From assembly GCA_050945755.1 (NCBI GenBank), contig JBMNTN010000045.1:1-15885 (forward strand): 15,885 bases of DNA. The letters are read 5' to 3'. The DNA comes from JAQVXR01 sp050945755. Its GTDB lineage: Bacteria > Bacillota > Dehalobacteriia > Dehalobacteriales > Dehalobacteriaceae. This document shows, one piece after another, positions 1-7,766 of the stretch (position 1 is its first letter; each line of letters opens with the position of its first letter). Made by a program: the position numbers and the translations under genes. The notes below the pieces were generated by a model, which did not search any database, had not been told where the DNA came from, and saw nothing but the letters and a program-made list of their open reading frames with translations.

Positions 1-236
1 CGTTAGCATCCTTATCGAAACTAGTTATATGTGATTTATCATATCCAGCATGCGTTCCCCAAGAAATGTATGCTACAATTCCTCATTTAGGATCAGTAAC
101 TTTTCAACCTATTATTACTGCAGGATTAAAAGAATATGCTATGTTTGAGAGTTATCAAAAGTATCCGTGGGTCAAGGCAATAATAGAATATAAATCTACA
201 AATCATCTTTTAGATGAGATTAAGAAAATATTATAA
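1..236 (+). CDS. C-terminal end of an unidentified protein, cut by the window edge
   Basis: An open frame (codons counted from base 3) runs from the left edge without a stop to TAA at 234-236 and gives 77 visible residues. The tail reads like a Rossmann-type effector ending, with VICDLSYPACVPQEM, a following IPHLGSVTFQPII segment, an EYAMFESY stretch and then a PWV motif. From memory this resembles the C-terminal segment of TIR-like domains found in some bacterial pentapeptide-repeat and signalling proteins; that assignment is weak and cannot be tested here. The piece is clearly more AT-rich than the genes to its right, which suggests accessory or acquired DNA. No start codon or N-terminal domain is visible. 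A 7-bp hairpin at 250-268 follows the stop but has no T-run. Confidence 0.5.
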   Translation, partial: LASLSKLVICDLSYPACVPQEMYATIPHLGSVTFQPIITAGLKEYAMFESYQKYPWVKAIIEYKSTNHLLDEIKKIL

Positions 237-290
237 TATGCATATATTCTTTGCTTAAATAAAGCAAACTGATATGTCTATTTCTTTGAA

Positions 291-344
291 GGGACGGTGG
301 GGACAGTTTACTGTCCAGGTAATTGATACCGGAAAACCGGACAG
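291..344. repeat. REP-like inverted-repeat element
   Basis: The stretch begins GGGACGGTGGGGACAG. GGACAG (301-306) and CTGTCC (311-316) form a perfect 6-bp hairpin with a TTTA loop. A second small hairpin, CCGG-AAAA-CCGG, lies at 329-340 and another GGACAG copy at 339-344. GGGACGGTGGGGACAG-type sequences recur in many Firmicute genomes next to REP-associated (Y1) transposases; that is recollection, not a search result. No transposase is present. The rest of 237-530 holds no convincing gene. Confidence 0.4.
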
Positions 345-516
345 ACAAATTGGGTAAAACAAGTTAGAATATGAGCTATGAACAAGAAAAAAATTTTATA
401 CCAGAACTAGCATTAGTTGCATTGCTTTGCAAGAAGGGATACTACTGTCAGCATTTTATATGGTTTGTATTTTGAATCTCAATGATAACGAGAAAGCTTA
501 TTTTAAAATTGTATTT

Positions 517-533
517 AGGAGGCGGTAAAGCTG
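517..533 (+). promoter_or_regulatory. Shine-Dalgarno that places the lipoprotein start at CTG 531
   Basis: AGGAGG at 517-522 is a full anti-16S match. Eight bases later comes CTG (531-533), in frame with the lipoprotein gene. The next in-frame alternative, GTG at 549, is 26 bases from the AGGAGG, which is too far, and would cut the basic N-terminus off the signal peptide. Confidence 0.6.
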
Positions 534-1472
534 AATTATAAAAAACCTGTGTTTTGGGTTGCGCTAATCAGCATTGTAGTTGTTTGTTTGGCTTTGGCTG
601 CTTGTTCGGCGAACCCAAAGGAAGCATTGCTGGAACGTGATGTGGAGAAACTTGTAGAAGAGAATCTTAAAGTTATCATGTCTGACCCGAAAACTTCTTC
701 CAATCCTCAAGATTACATAGACGCTCACCCTGATGTTTATGAAGATATAAAAAAATTCGGCGGGGAAGATGCCTTGCAATATATGCTTAGCCAGTTTGAA
801 GCAGGAAACGCTGCCGGACTGCGCGGGCAGCTTATGATGCGGTTGTGCAAAGAACTTTTGGGTGTAAGAAATAACGTCACCGACGAATCGCTGTCACCAA
901 AAGAGTGGTACGAGGCTCTGTCTATACACCAGGAGATCAAACTGCCGGACTTTCAATATGACGGGGATGATCCCATTGAAAAATTGGTTTACGCTACTGA
1001 AGTCGAAAAGAATTCTGCCCCCAATCGAGGATTTACCATTGTTGCGCCTAAAATATTTAGAAGCTATGAGGAAGATGGCCTGCTGAAAGTTTTCTTGACT
1101 ACCTTCAGCGCGACGTACAAGCTTTATGGTAATGTACTGGATGAGGAGGGCGGCAGCGTTGTTCCCGCCGCCATTACATATAAAAAGAATAGCCCCGGCA
1201 GTTATCTGCTGGAAAAATATGAACAAGCCCGGGACGGTTCTGGCTTTACTCCATCGATCAGGGAATTTTGCACAATGCCTGTGTCTGGAAAAGAAATTCC
1301 GGGGCTTGCGGATGAGATCATTCATCATTATGGAGATTACGGTGATATTCGAAGTCTTCTTTTTGAAAACCTATCTAAGCATTTAAAGTCAAACGGCATC
1401 ACGGAAGCCATGCTCACCAATTCTTCCGGTGAGATTAAATTCTTGATGAGTGGCGGAAACCAGAAGGAATGA
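531..1472 (+). CDS. Putative lipoprotein of unknown function (CTG start)
   Basis: This encodes about 313 residues if translation starts at CTG 531. The N-terminus is a textbook lipoprotein signal: two lysines (K4, K5), a hydrophobic core from about residue 7 to 22, and a lipobox L22-A23-A24-C25, so the mature protein should be acylated at Cys25 and held on the outer face of the cytoplasmic membrane. The mature part is soluble-looking and charged. Its first third (about residues 35-110) is helical, with a HPDVYEDIKKFGGEDAL stretch that reminds me of extracellular segments encoded beside Firmicute BlaR1/M56-type sensors; this is a weak recollection. No catalytic motif was recognised. The next gene begins 107 bases downstream on the same strand, so co-transcription is possible but not shown. 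Function unknown. Confidence 0.75.
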   Translation: MNYKKPVFWVALISIVVVCLALAACSANPKEALLERDVEKLVEENLKVIMSDPKTSSNPQDYIDAHPDVYEDIKKFGGEDALQYMLSQFEAGNAAGLRGQLMMRLCKELLGVRNNVTDESLSPKEWYEALSIHQEIKLPDFQYDGDDPIEKLVYATEVEKNSAPNRGFTIVAPKIFRSYEEDGLLKVFLTTFSATYKLYGNVLDEEGGSVVPAAITYKKNSPGSYLLEKYEQARDGSGFTPSIREFCTMPVSGKEIPGLADEIIHHYGDYGDIRSLLFENLSKHLKSNGITEAMLTNSSGEIKFLMSGGNQKE

Positions 1473-1579
1473 TATTGAGGGAAGTTGCGAATAGGGAGGA
1501 AGATCTCAACAGATTGTTGAATTCTTATTATTTTATATCAGAGGAAATTTAAAGTGGGGTGTGTAAAGGAGGTGGAACA

Positions 1580-2563
1580 ATGCCGCTTGAAATGATCCGT
1601 AATGATATCACTAAAGTTCATGCTGATGCAATTGTCAATGCGGCCAACTCTTCCCTCCTTGGCGGCGGAGGGGTTGATGGAGCGATTCATCGAGCTGCAG
1701 GGCCTGAGCTGCTTGTTGAGTGTCGTACCCTGGGCGGTTGTGAAGTTGGCCAAGCAAAGATCACAAAAGCTTATAATCTTCCGGCAAAGTATATCATCCA
1801 TACTGTCGGACCTGTTTGGCGTGGTGGAAAAAATAATGAGGAAAAGCTATTGGCCGATTGTTACAGGAACTCACTTTTATTGGCGAAAGACTATAATTTG
1901 GAGAGTGTGGCCTTTCCGCTGATTTCCTCAGGCGCCTTTGGATATCCCAAGGATGAGGCATTGAAAATCGCAATTTCCGTTATCGGAGACTTTTTGCTAA
2001 GTAATGAGATGATGGTTTTTCTTGTTGTGTACGATAAGGCGTCATTCATGCTGTCGGAGAAGCTATTTTCATCCATCACCCAATATATTGATGATAAATA
2101 TATAGGAGAACAGCCTTTTGATCTTAGAGTCAGGGAAAGAGAGCGGGTTAGTGAGATCCATTTTGAGGTGCCTGAGCATTTTCAAGAGCATAAGCGAAGC
2201 CTTGATGATGTTTTTAAGCAATTGGACGAAACCTTCTCACAGATGTTGCTGCGATTAATTGACGAAAAGGGCATGACCGATGCGGAGACCTATAAAAAGG
2301 CGAATATAGACCGAAGGCTTTTTTCGAAAATCCGAAATGACATAAATTATAAGCCAAGCAAAGCTACCGTCCTTGCCTTCGCGATAGCACTCGAGCTGAA
2401 TCTTGACGAAACCAAAGATCTGCTCCTTAAAGCCGGCTTTGCCCTCTCACACAGCAGCAAATTTGATTTGATCATCCAGTATTTTATTGAAGAAGGCAAT
2501 TATAATATTTTTGAAATCAATGAGGCGTTGTTTGCTTTTGACCAAAACTTGCTGGGGATTTAG
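1580..2563 (+). CDS. Macro-domain (ADP-ribose-binding) protein with C-terminal HTH-like domain
   Basis: The start is ATG 1580, preceded by AAAGGAGGTGG; an in-frame GTG at 1559 lies upstream of that ribosome site and is rejected. The protein has 327 residues. Residues 1 to about 150 are a macro domain: N20-A-A-N23, the glycine loop GGGGVDGAIH (28-37) and a second ligand loop SSGAFGYP (near 116-123) are intact, so ADP-ribose or a related nucleotide should bind and hydrolase activity is possible. After a charged linker, about residues 210-327 form a helical domain resembling an XRE-like HTH, with a KKANIDRRLFSKIRND core and a LELNLDETKDLLLKAG stretch. I recall this C-terminal module attached to different effector domains in Firmicutes, so it may be a sensing or adaptor unit. 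The vWA gene lies 90 bases downstream. The target is unknown. Confidence 0.88.
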   Translation: MPLEMIRNDITKVHADAIVNAANSSLLGGGGVDGAIHRAAGPELLVECRTLGGCEVGQAKITKAYNLPAKYIIHTVGPVWRGGKNNEEKLLADCYRNSLLLAKDYNLESVAFPLISSGAFGYPKDEALKIAISVIGDFLLSNEMMVFLVVYDKASFMLSEKLFSSITQYIDDKYIGEQPFDLRVRERERVSEIHFEVPEHFQEHKRSLDDVFKQLDETFSQMLLRLIDEKGMTDAETYKKANIDRRLFSKIRNDINYKPSKATVLAFAIALELNLDETKDLLLKAGFALSHSSKFDLIIQYFIEEGNYNIFEINEALFAFDQNLLGI

Positions 2564-2653
2564 TCTGTGTCGAGCAATTTGTCGCCCGCTATGCGACCCA
2601 TATGCATAGACAGAATGTTATCCTAAAATCAAAAATGATTGGAGGATAATATT

Positions 2654-3307
2654 ATGAAAAAAGGTTTGACTGAACTGGTATTTATTCTCGACAGAAGCGG
2701 ATCGATGAGTGGTCTTGAAAGCGATACTATCGGCGGCTACAATGCGATGTTGGAAAAACAGAAAAAAGATCCTGGGGAGGCTGTCATAACTACCGTGCTT
2801 TTTGACGACAGGTATGAATTGCTCCACGATCGAATCAACCTTCGGGGTATCGCACCCATCACGGACAAAGAGTATTACGTGCGTGGGAGCACTGCGTTAT
2901 TGGATGCGGTGGGCATAACGATCAATAAGATTGGAAACGCACTGAAACATACCGTCGAAGATGAGCGTCCAGAACATGTGATGTTTGTCATAACCACTGA
3001 TGGTATGGAAAACTCCAGCAGGGAGTTCAGTTATGAAAAAATCCGCCGGATGATCGAGCATCAGAAAAGCAAGTATGGCTGGGAGTTTATTTTTCTTGGC
3101 GCCAATATTGATGCCATTGCTACAGCAGAGCGTTTTGGCATTGAAGAAGACAGAGCGGCAAATTATCATGCGGACAGCGATGGTATCTTGCTTAACTATG
3201 AAGTAATCGCTGAAACAGTAAGCTGCCTGCGAGCCAGCCATCCTATATCGGAAAACTGGAAAGAACGCATTGAAGAAGACTTCAAAAAACGTAGGGACAA
3301 GAGATAA
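2654..3307 (+). CDS. von Willebrand factor A (vWA) domain protein
   Basis: The start is ATG 2654, eight bases after GGAGG (2641-2645); a TTG at 2639 lies upstream of that site and is not used. It encodes 217 residues covering essentially one vWA fold. The MIDAS metal site is complete: D13-x-S15-x-S17 in LDRSGSMSG, the threonine in YVRGSTALLDAVG and the aspartate in VITTDGMENSS. Such proteins bind a divalent metal and mediate protein contacts. There is no signal peptide or membrane segment, so it should be cytoplasmic. The C-terminus is basic and helical (KKRRDKR). Stand-alone vWA proteins of this size often sit near stress or nucleotide-signalling genes; the macro-domain gene immediately upstream fits that pattern. 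The partner is unknown. Confidence 0.88.
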   Translation: MKKGLTELVFILDRSGSMSGLESDTIGGYNAMLEKQKKDPGEAVITTVLFDDRYELLHDRINLRGIAPITDKEYYVRGSTALLDAVGITINKIGNALKHTVEDERPEHVMFVITTDGMENSSREFSYEKIRRMIEHQKSKYGWEFIFLGANIDAIATAERFGIEEDRAANYHADSDGILLNYEVIAETVSCLRASHPISENWKERIEEDFKKRRDKR

Positions 3308-3429
3308 AGAGTAAAAAAAATTAGATAGTTATAATCCAGAAATTGTTATATAATAATAAAATAAAGATTTAAACTCTACTTAAGCATTTGTCTCTACACT
3401 TACCTAATTAATAAGCTCTTATTTTTTTT

Positions 3430-3468
3430 AAATGGTTTTTAGGCATTGCATCCTGAAAACCATTTTTT
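3430..3468 (+). terminator. Intrinsic terminator between the vWA gene and the export operon
   Basis: AAATGGTTTT (3430-3439) pairs perfectly with AAAACCATTT (3456-3465) around a 16-nt loop and runs into further Ts. A-rich sequence on the other flank means it could also work on the - strand. It isolates the macro/vWA genes from the transporter operon. The region 3308-3429 between vWA and this site is very AT-rich and holds no gene I can support. Confidence 0.6.
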
Positions 3469-3534
3469 CACCTGTGCAATATTTAAAATAAAAAGATCTG
3501 CAGCAAAGAGAAAAATTATACTTTTGGAGGGAAT

Positions 3535-4806
3535 ATGCAAGCGGTTACCAGTGATCCGAAACAAATTGACCAAGATTCAAAATGTAAAAGGATTGTCAAA
3601 AAAATAGCTTCGTTATTTCAAAGACACAGAAAGAAAAAAATAGCCGCTCTTATTCTGATATTAGGGGCGGTATTTATCATGCAAACTTTGAGCAATCGAG
3701 AACCGGTTATTTTAGTCAGTATCGGAGAGGTTGAAAAAAGCAGCTTCGAACAGAATGTTTTTGCTTCCGGTAAATTGGAAGTGAAAGATAAACAAGAGTT
3801 TTATGCCGAAAGCAAAACAACTATCAAAGAGATAACGGTGAAGGCCGGGGAAAAGGTAAAAAAAGGACAGGTTGTTTTACGGACGGATGATAGCGGCTTG
3901 GCAGTTGAGGCTTCGAAGAACCGGCTTGCCTGTGAGGAGATCAAAGCCAAAATAATCAATAGTGAATCCAGTATTAGATTGCTTCAGGAAGACTATCATG
4001 CGGCCCAAAAAGATTATGATACTGCCCAAATTCTTTTTTCCAGCGGGGCAATAAGCAGCAATGAATTGGAAGACGTGGAGAAAAAGCTCCATGAGGCCAA
4101 AGAAAAACTGCTTGTAGAACAGGATGCCAATTTGTCTCTCTTGAAATCACAACTTGTTCAAGCCGAGGCGGTTTACAACGAGTCAAAGGAAAAACTGGAG
4201 AAAGCAACGGTAGTCAGCCCGATTGATGGTGTGTTATTAAACCTGCCGGTGAAAGAAGGCCAGGAAGTGGAGACCGGAACTCTCCTTGCCCAAATTGGCA
4301 ATCCGGACGAACTTCAAATAGAAACGGGGATTAACGAGATCGACGCCGCTCAGCTTAAGGTAGGGGATAAGGTAGAAATAAGCAGCAACGCATTGCTTGA
4401 TGAACCCCTGAGTGGCAGTATCGATGATATTTCTCCTATCGCAGAAGTCGTTACAACTTCTCAAGGTGAGCAAACACAGGTAAAAATCAAAGTATCTGTT
4501 GATAAATCTGAAGAGATGGCTGTTTTAAAGCCGGGTTATAATGTCAATCTCAAAGTGATCATCCATGAGAAGGAAGAAGCTTTATTGGTTCCTTTTGAAG
4601 CAGTGGTTGAAAATGGGGAAAAGGATCTGGTTTTTGTTGTCGGTGTTGATGGCATCGTTTCCCAAAGAGAAGTAAAAACCGGCTTGAGCAACGAATTATT
4701 TGTGGAAATTATTTCAGGTTTAAATGAAGGAGAAAAGGTCGTCTTAAGTCCCGGTGAGGAAATTAAGGACGGAGTAAAGGTGATTATCGATGCTCAAGGT
4801 AAATAA
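3535..4806 (+). CDS. MacA-like periplasmic-adaptor (HlyD/RND-type) subunit of an ABC exporter
   Basis: It encodes 423 residues, starting at ATG 3535 just after GGAGGG. A basic N-terminus (RHRKKK) precedes one membrane anchor at about residues 36-50, so the bulk lies outside the cytoplasm. Order of parts: first lipoyl-like half (about 85-115, with VKAGEKVKKGQVVLRTDD), an alpha-helical coiled-coil hairpin (about 120-222), second lipoyl half (about 224-256, VVSPIDGVLLNLPVKEGQ), then beta-barrel and membrane-proximal domains (PLSGSIDDISP and LVPFEAVVENG). This is the usual membrane-fusion-protein plan. Its last 17 bases overlap the ATPase gene, so the two are translationally coupled. In a Gram-positive there is no TolC; such adaptors probably present substrate to the permease. 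The substrate (drug, peptide or lipid) cannot be read from sequence. Confidence 0.92.
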   Translation: MQAVTSDPKQIDQDSKCKRIVKKIASLFQRHRKKKIAALILILGAVFIMQTLSNREPVILVSIGEVEKSSFEQNVFASGKLEVKDKQEFYAESKTTIKEITVKAGEKVKKGQVVLRTDDSGLAVEASKNRLACEEIKAKIINSESSIRLLQEDYHAAQKDYDTAQILFSSGAISSNELEDVEKKLHEAKEKLLVEQDANLSLLKSQLVQAEAVYNESKEKLEKATVVSPIDGVLLNLPVKEGQEVETGTLLAQIGNPDELQIETGINEIDAAQLKVGDKVEISSNALLDEPLSGSIDDISPIAEVVTTSQGEQTQVKIKVSVDKSEEMAVLKPGYNVNLKVIIHEKEEALLVPFEAVVENGEKDLVFVVGVDGIVSQREVKTGLSNELFVEIISGLNEGEKVVLSPGEEIKDGVKVIIDAQGK

Positions 4807-5527
4807 CCTGGTGAAAGTTTACCAGACCGGCAAAATAGCGGTGACTGCCCTAAAAGGGGTTTCCTTCAGCATATCGCCCGGAAGCTTTGTCTCTATTATG
4901 GGGCCTTCAGGCTCAGGAAAATCAACCTTAATGAATGTTTTAGGATGCCTGGATACACCGACGGAAGGGGAATATATCCTTGACGGTGTTGATATATCTT
5001 GTTTAGAGGAACAGGATCTCGCTAAGGTAAGAAATAAAAAAATCGGTTTTGTTTTTCAAACATTTAACCTTCTGCCGAGGATTACCTGTCTGCGTAATGT
5101 GGAACTGCCCATGGTTTATGCCGGTATTGATAAAAAGCAAAGAAGAAAGAAAGCTTTGCATGCCTTGGAAAGAGTGGGGCTGGTGCACCGGGCGGACCAT
5201 CGCCCCAATGAGATCTCCGGAGGAGAGAGGCAAAGGGTGGCCATAGCCCGTGCTCTGGTTAACAATCCGGCAATTATTATGGCGGATGAACCCACGGGCA
5301 ATCTGGATACACGTTCGGGAGAAGAAGTAATGGCTATCTTTCAGGAACTGCATGAGGAAGGAGCAACCATTATTCTGGTGACGCACGAACCTGAAATAGC
5401 CAGGCATACCCAGCGGATTCTTCATTTTCGTGACGGGCGATTGAAGGAGGATCATTCTGTCGAAAATTCAGTCAAAGCTGTGGATATCCTTGCCGAGCTT
5501 CCCATGACAGAGGAGGAGCCGTTATGA
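4790..5527 (+). CDS. ABC transporter ATP-binding protein (MacB/LolD class)
   Basis: It encodes 245 residues. All ATPase motifs are present: Walker A GPSGSGKST (38-46), Q-loop near residue 88 (FVFQTFNLLP), signature ISGGERQRVAIARAL from about 142 (E replaces the usual Q in LSGGQ, which is common in this class), Walker B IIMADEP from about 162 with D-loop GNLDTRSG, and the switch histidine in VTHE near 200. The sequence fits the family that pairs with FtsX-like permeases (MacB, LolD, YtrE type), in which the ATPase drives mechanotransmission rather than classical alternating access. ATG 4790 overlaps the adaptor gene by 17 bases and the stop overlaps the permease start as ATGA. A roughly 20-residue acidic tail follows the core. 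Confidence 0.95.
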   Translation: MLKVNNLVKVYQTGKIAVTALKGVSFSISPGSFVSIMGPSGSGKSTLMNVLGCLDTPTEGEYILDGVDISCLEEQDLAKVRNKKIGFVFQTFNLLPRITCLRNVELPMVYAGIDKKQRRKKALHALERVGLVHRADHRPNEISGGERQRVAIARALVNNPAIIMADEPTGNLDTRSGEEVMAIFQELHEEGATIILVTHEPEIARHTQRILHFRDGRLKEDHSVENSVKAVDILAELPMTEEEPL

Positions 5528-6717
5528 ACCTACAAGAATGTATACAGGTAGCCATAGAGGGTATCCGGGTGAATAAAATGCGTTCTGCCTTGACGATGTT
5601 AGGGATCATAATTGGAGTTGCGGCTGTTATTACCGTTGTAGCCATCGGGCAGGGCGGTCAGTCGGCAATTGTTTCTACGTTAGAATCGATTGGGACCAAT
5701 CTGTTTCAGGTATATCCACGCAGCAATGAGCAATCTACCGTGACACTTTCAGATATGATTACTCTCCAGGATTTAGAGGTTATTAAAAATGTTGCTACCG
5801 ATATAAAATATGTTTCCCCCGTTGATAACAGGTCCACCCCGGCGAAGTATGGGAGGGAAAGCAAACGAGTTTATGCTTATGGTGTTTGGCCTGAGTATAA
5901 GGAAATTCGTAATGTGAAGATGGAAAGAGGTAGGTTTCTCTCTGAAGCCGATGAAAGAGGGGGAAGGCGGGTAGTAGTTATTGATACTAAGCTGGCCGAA
6001 GACCTTTTCGGACGTGAGGATGCCCTGACAAAACAAATTGAAGTATTCGGGTCGTCCATGACGGTAATCGGTATCACAAAAAGGGAAGATAGTATCTTCA
6101 TGGGAGGGCCTGATCAACCTTCAACCGTATATATTCCATATTCAACTTTCTGCAGATTAATTAATTATAATTATGTAGCCTATATCGAAGCCAGCGCCGT
6201 GAGTAAAGAAAAAACAGAAAACGCCATGAAACAAGCCCAACAAGTGCTGGAAAAACGTCACCATACCACCGATAAATATCATGCTTACAGTCTTCAGCAG
6301 GATTTGGAACAGGTCAATACTGTTATGGGAATCCTCCAATTAGTGATTGGTTCAATTGCCGCTATTTCCCTTCTGGTGGGCGGGATCGGTGTGATGAACA
6401 TCATGCTGGTTTCGGTAACAGAGCGCACCAGGGAGATTGGTATCAGAAAAGCTTTGGGAGCCCAATATAAAGACATTATGGCGCAATTTCTGATTGAAGC
6501 GGTTGTCATCTGTTCCATAGGAGGGGCGATTGGAACTGTTATCGGATTGGGCGGAGGCTTTTTGGTGGCAGTGCTGGCCAAATTTCCGCCTCTCTTATCT
6601 CCATTGACGATTGTGATTGCTTTTGGTTTTTCTACTTCTATCGGTATTTTCTTTGGACTTTATCCGGCCAACAAAGCAGCTAAGATGAGCCCTGTTGAGG
6701 CCTTGCGTTATGAATAA
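5524..6717 (+). CDS. MacB-type (FtsX-like) ABC permease
   Basis: It encodes 397 residues, starting at ATG 5524 in an ATGA overlap with the ATPase and preceded by GAGGAGG inside the upstream gene. Topology is the type VII plan: transmembrane helix 1 at about residues 20-42 (TMLGIIIGVAAVITVVAIG), a large extracytoplasmic MacB-type core domain (about 45-265), then three C-terminal helices (about 270-300, 320-350 and 361-385). The FtsX hallmark TERTREIGIRKALGA follows the second helix, and the protein ends with the usual SPVEALRYE. In Firmicutes such operons export or respond to antimicrobial peptides or hydrophobic compounds; the substrate here is unknown. No two-component system is adjacent. 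Confidence 0.94.
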   Translation: MNLQECIQVAIEGIRVNKMRSALTMLGIIIGVAAVITVVAIGQGGQSAIVSTLESIGTNLFQVYPRSNEQSTVTLSDMITLQDLEVIKNVATDIKYVSPVDNRSTPAKYGRESKRVYAYGVWPEYKEIRNVKMERGRFLSEADERGGRRVVVIDTKLAEDLFGREDALTKQIEVFGSSMTVIGITKREDSIFMGGPDQPSTVYIPYSTFCRLINYNYVAYIEASAVSKEKTENAMKQAQQVLEKRHHTTDKYHAYSLQQDLEQVNTVMGILQLVIGSIAAISLLVGGIGVMNIMLVSVTERTREIGIRKALGAQYKDIMAQFLIEAVVICSIGGAIGTVIGLGGGFLVAVLAKFPPLLSPLTIVIAFGFSTSIGIFFGLYPANKAAKMSPVEALRYE

Positions 6718-6788
6718 AGAGCGATAATAATAAGATATTGTATCCCGCTTATGTTGATGATTTTAATACTGCCAATTAAGGCTCATAT

Positions 6789-6832
6789 CAAAGAAGAAAA
6801 ACCGGATACCGGTGAACACCGGGTATCCGGTT
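6789..6832 (-). terminator. Intrinsic terminator of the dfx-rbr operon
   Basis: AACCGGATACC (6800-6810) pairs perfectly over 11 bp with GGTATCCGGTT (6822-6832); the loop itself holds a small GGTG/CACC stem. Read on the - strand, the hairpin lies 12 bases past the rubrerythrin stop and is followed by TTTTCTTCTTTG, so it terminates leftward transcription. It may also stop the convergent transporter operon, but no T-run follows on the + strand. Confidence 0.75.
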
Positions 6833-6844
6833 ATCCAATAAGGA

Positions 6845-7339
6845 TTAATATTTGATAAATTTAGAGCCGGGAACACCGCAGATGCTGCATTTTTCCGGAA
6901 TAGACTTTTCTATGTTGCCACAGACCGGACACAGATAATAGAAAACCTCTTCAGTTCCTTCCAGATTTTCAAGTGCCTCTTGATATAGCTTAGCATGTAC
7001 TTCTTCCGCTTTCATTGCAAATGTAAAAATAGCAGCCGCTGCTTTATTTCCTTCTTTTTTAGCAATCTCTAAAAATTCAGGATACATTTCCTTGAATTCG
7101 TGTGTTTCACCTGAAATTGCATCTTTTAAATTATCGGTGGTGGAACCAATTTTGCCTGCTATTTCAAATTCCTTAAGTGCATGCAGTGTTTCTGCATCGG
7201 CAGCAACCTTAAATAACTTGGCTGCATTGGCTTTCCCCTCTGCCTCTGCCTTTTTTGCATAGGCCAGATACTTTCTGTTTGCTTGAGATTCTCCGGCAAA
7301 TGCTTCCATCAGATTTTTAAGAGTTTTTTGTTCTTCCAT
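6845..7339 (-). CDS. rbr: Rubrerythrin (non-haem di-iron peroxidase)
   Basis: It encodes 164 residues, starting at ATG 7339 after a TAGGAGGA site. The N-terminal ferritin-like four-helix domain carries carboxylate ligands of the di-iron site: E17 in AFAGESQANRKY, E50 with H53 in ADAETLHALKE, a central acidic helix around MYPEFLEIAKKEG, and E112-E113-x-H115 in MKAEEVHAKLY. The C-terminal rubredoxin-like domain has its iron site in C137-x-x-C140 and C151-x-x-C154. The enzyme reduces hydrogen peroxide to water in the cytoplasm of anaerobes, taking electrons via rubredoxin or NADH-dependent reductases. It lies 34 bases downstream of desulfoferrodoxin on the same strand, so superoxide reduction (producing peroxide) and peroxide removal are made together. 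Confidence 0.97.
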   Translation of the reverse strand: MEEQKTLKNLMEAFAGESQANRKYLAYAKKAEAEGKANAAKLFKVAADAETLHALKEFEIAGKIGSTTDNLKDAISGETHEFKEMYPEFLEIAKKEGNKAAAAIFTFAMKAEEVHAKLYQEALENLEGTEEVFYYLCPVCGNIEKSIPEKCSICGVPGSKFIKY

Positions 7340-7373
7340 AACTAATTCCTCCTATTTTTAAATATATGTAATA

Positions 7374-7766
7374 CTATTGAATTTCTGCTTTCCAAAGGCC
7401 ATGAAGATTACAATATGCAAACACTGAACGAAGTTTATCGTCATCAATCAGAGAAAATTTGACTGTTGGCTCGTTATCTGGGGCAAGAGCTTTGCGCTGG
7501 ATCCCACTATCTGTTTGAATATAGACCCAAGTGATATAGTGTGCTGGAATCATTGGATGAGGATTAGAACCAATATATATTGTAATAATATTACCGTCAA
7601 CCTTGAAAACAGGAACATGTTTTTCTACCGAAGCATCAGTTGTGTTAGCTACAAGCTCATTCATCTTTTCACCACAGCAAACCAGAGGGACTCCTGTGTT
7701 TTCAATAAACTCAACAATGTTGCCGCAATGCTTGCAAATATAAAACTTTTGTTGTTCTTTTGTCAT
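7374..7766 (-). CDS. dfx: Desulfoferrodoxin (superoxide reductase, two-centre type)
   Basis: It encodes 130 residues from the second of two tandem ATGs; the first (7769) is only two bases from the GAGG site, so the second is preferred. Centre I (desulforedoxin-like Fe-Cys4) has C11, C14, C30 and C31. Centre II, the catalytic Fe-His4-Cys site, has H50 in VEKHVPV (with K49, the usual catalytic lysine), H70 and H76 in NPHPMIPAHYI, and C119-N-L-H122 near the end. All ligands are present, so it should be active. It reduces superoxide to hydrogen peroxide without releasing oxygen, and the adjacent rubrerythrin then removes the peroxide. A promoter and PerR-like box lie upstream of a 168-nt leader. 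Confidence 0.97.
   Translation of the reverse strand: MTKEQQKFYICKHCGNIVEFIENTGVPLVCCGEKMNELVANTTDASVEKHVPVFKVDGNIITIYIGSNPHPMIPAHYITWVYIQTDSGIQRKALAPDNEPTVKFSLIDDDKLRSVFAYCNLHGLWKAEIQ

Noticed and set aside
250..268. TTTGCTT/AAGCAAA hairpin after the first gene fragment as a terminator
   Set aside because: The stem has only two GC pairs and no T-run follows, so termination is not supported.
371..475. Short + strand frames starting at ATG 371 (34 codons) and ATG 378 (10 codons)
   Set aside because: Neither has a ribosome site, and the composition is that of intergenic DNA.
894..1328. Long - strand frame opposite the lipoprotein gene
   Set aside because: It is the antisense shadow of a gene with a clear start and signal peptide, has no ribosome site and no recognisable domain. 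The same applies to the other opposite-strand frames inside the transporter, macro, vWA and ligase genes.
549..1472. GTG 549 as start of the lipoprotein gene
   Set aside because: It is 26 bases from the AGGAGG and removes the basic part of the signal peptide; CTG 531 fits both.
3517..3522. TATACT just before the MacA-like gene as a -10 box
   Set aside because: Its transcription start would fall inside the ribosome binding site, and no -35 lies 17 bases upstream.
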